Shown: in pieces, positions 14,272 to 14,604 of the stretch | Layout: the number at the start of each line of letters is the position of its first letter | Numbering within the stretch: the first letter of the stretch is position 1 | DNA from: Bacillota bacterium | GTDB lineage: Bacteria; Bacillota; Clostridia; Christensenellales; CAG-138 | Length of the DNA: 14,604 bases | Assembly (NCBI GenBank): GCA_023451115.1 | Contig: JAEXFV010000095.1 | Coordinates: 1-14,604, forward strand | Direction of reading: 5' to 3' | Program-made: the position numbers and the translations under genes | The notes under the pieces: model-generated | Told to the model about the DNA's origin: nothing | Databases searched by the model: none | Seen by the model: the letters and a program-made list of their open reading frames with translations, nothing else

Positions 14272-14604
14272 CCATCATCCCTCCTAACTGCTCCGGCGTC
14301 ATTTGGGCGATTCCCAGCATATATCTGCCCAATTCTTCTTCATTAACCTGGCTGGGATTGGGGAAGTAAGCGGAAATCTTTCCGTTGTGCATTACAATCA
14401 GCTCATCGCTTAATCCCAACACTTCGTTCAGGTCGGCTGAGACCAGGAAAATGCCGCTGCCCTGATCCCGCAATTCTAACAGCTTGCTGTGGATAAATTC
14501 AGCCGCACCTACATCTACGCCCCTGGTAGGTTGATTGGCAATCACCAGCCGTGGGGATTTGGACAGCTCCCGGGCTACCACCACTTTCTGGATATTTCCC
14601 CCGG
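14237..14604 (-). CDS. Nucleoside ABC transporter ATP-binding protein, C-terminal end only
   Basis: The reading frame enters from the right edge, so 122 codons are visible. They begin inside the signature motif of the second nucleotide-binding domain (GGNIQKVVVARELSKSP), followed by a Walker B region LVIANQPTRGVDVGA and an H-loop region FLVSADLNEVLGLSDELIV. The Walker B Asp-Glu pair is Asn-Gln and the H-loop histidine is Ser, so this half-site is catalytically degenerate. That is normal for the second domain of fused nucleoside and sugar importer ATPases (NupO/RbsA type), which are about 500 aa. The gene overlaps permease 1 by 35 bases. The first domain and the operon promoter are outside the window. 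Confidence 0.92.
   Translation of the reverse strand, partial: GGNIQKVVVARELSKSPRLVIANQPTRGVDVGAAEFIHSKLLELRDQGSGIFLVSADLNEVLGLSDELIVMHNGKISAYFPNPSQVNEEELGRYMLGIAQMTPEQLGGMMDEATLENGRTV

Overview
The window reads as a low-to-moderate-GC Firmicute, most likely an anaerobic member of the Clostridia. The grounds are a YabE-type protein (ubiquitin-like/G5/3D domains) next to rsmA, strong AGGAGG-type ribosome binding sites, sigma-A-type promoters, a BMP-family nucleoside importer and a lipobox-bearing binding protein. This is inference from gene content; no rRNA or other decisive marker is present. All twelve protein genes lie on the minus strand, so the layout below runs from the right edge to the left, in the direction of transcription.

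Region A (14604 to about 8095) is one tightly packed operon cut by the right edge. It holds the C-terminal end of an ABC transporter ATPase, two BPD_transp_2-type permeases, a small (beta/alpha)8-like protein of unknown function, an M20-family metallohydrolase, a BMP-family lipoprotein, and a purine nucleoside phosphorylase, followed by a good intrinsic terminator. Start and stop codons overlap or nearly touch at most junctions. The simplest reading is import of purine nucleosides and phosphorolysis to base plus (deoxy)ribose-1-phosphate. The TIM-barrel-like protein and the hydrolase do not belong to the standard nucleoside kit and are the most interesting unexplained parts.

Region B (about 8000 to 5626) is a two-gene unit, the YabE-like cell-wall protein and rsmA. 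It has a clear promoter, a roughly 130-nt highly structured leader that I cannot assign to a known riboswitch class, a TGATG overlap between the genes and a perfect terminator. The rnmV gene often found between these two in Bacilli is absent.

Region C (5625 to 4907) holds a cytosolic-type Cu/Zn superoxide dismutase gene. It is preceded by two copies of a 38-bp palindromic repeat and followed by a terminator-like hairpin.

Region D (4900 to 1793) has argS and serS, probably co-transcribed from an extended -10 promoter.

Region E (1752 to 1) starts with a near-perfect consensus promoter (TTGACA, 18 bp, TATAAT). A very short leader follows, containing a 16-bp terminator-type hairpin that lies wholly inside a possible 21-codon leader ORF. 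Then come a divergent glutamate-5-kinase-like amino-acid kinase and a cysteine synthase gene that runs off the left edge. The leader looks like an attenuator and is the best regulatory candidate in the window.
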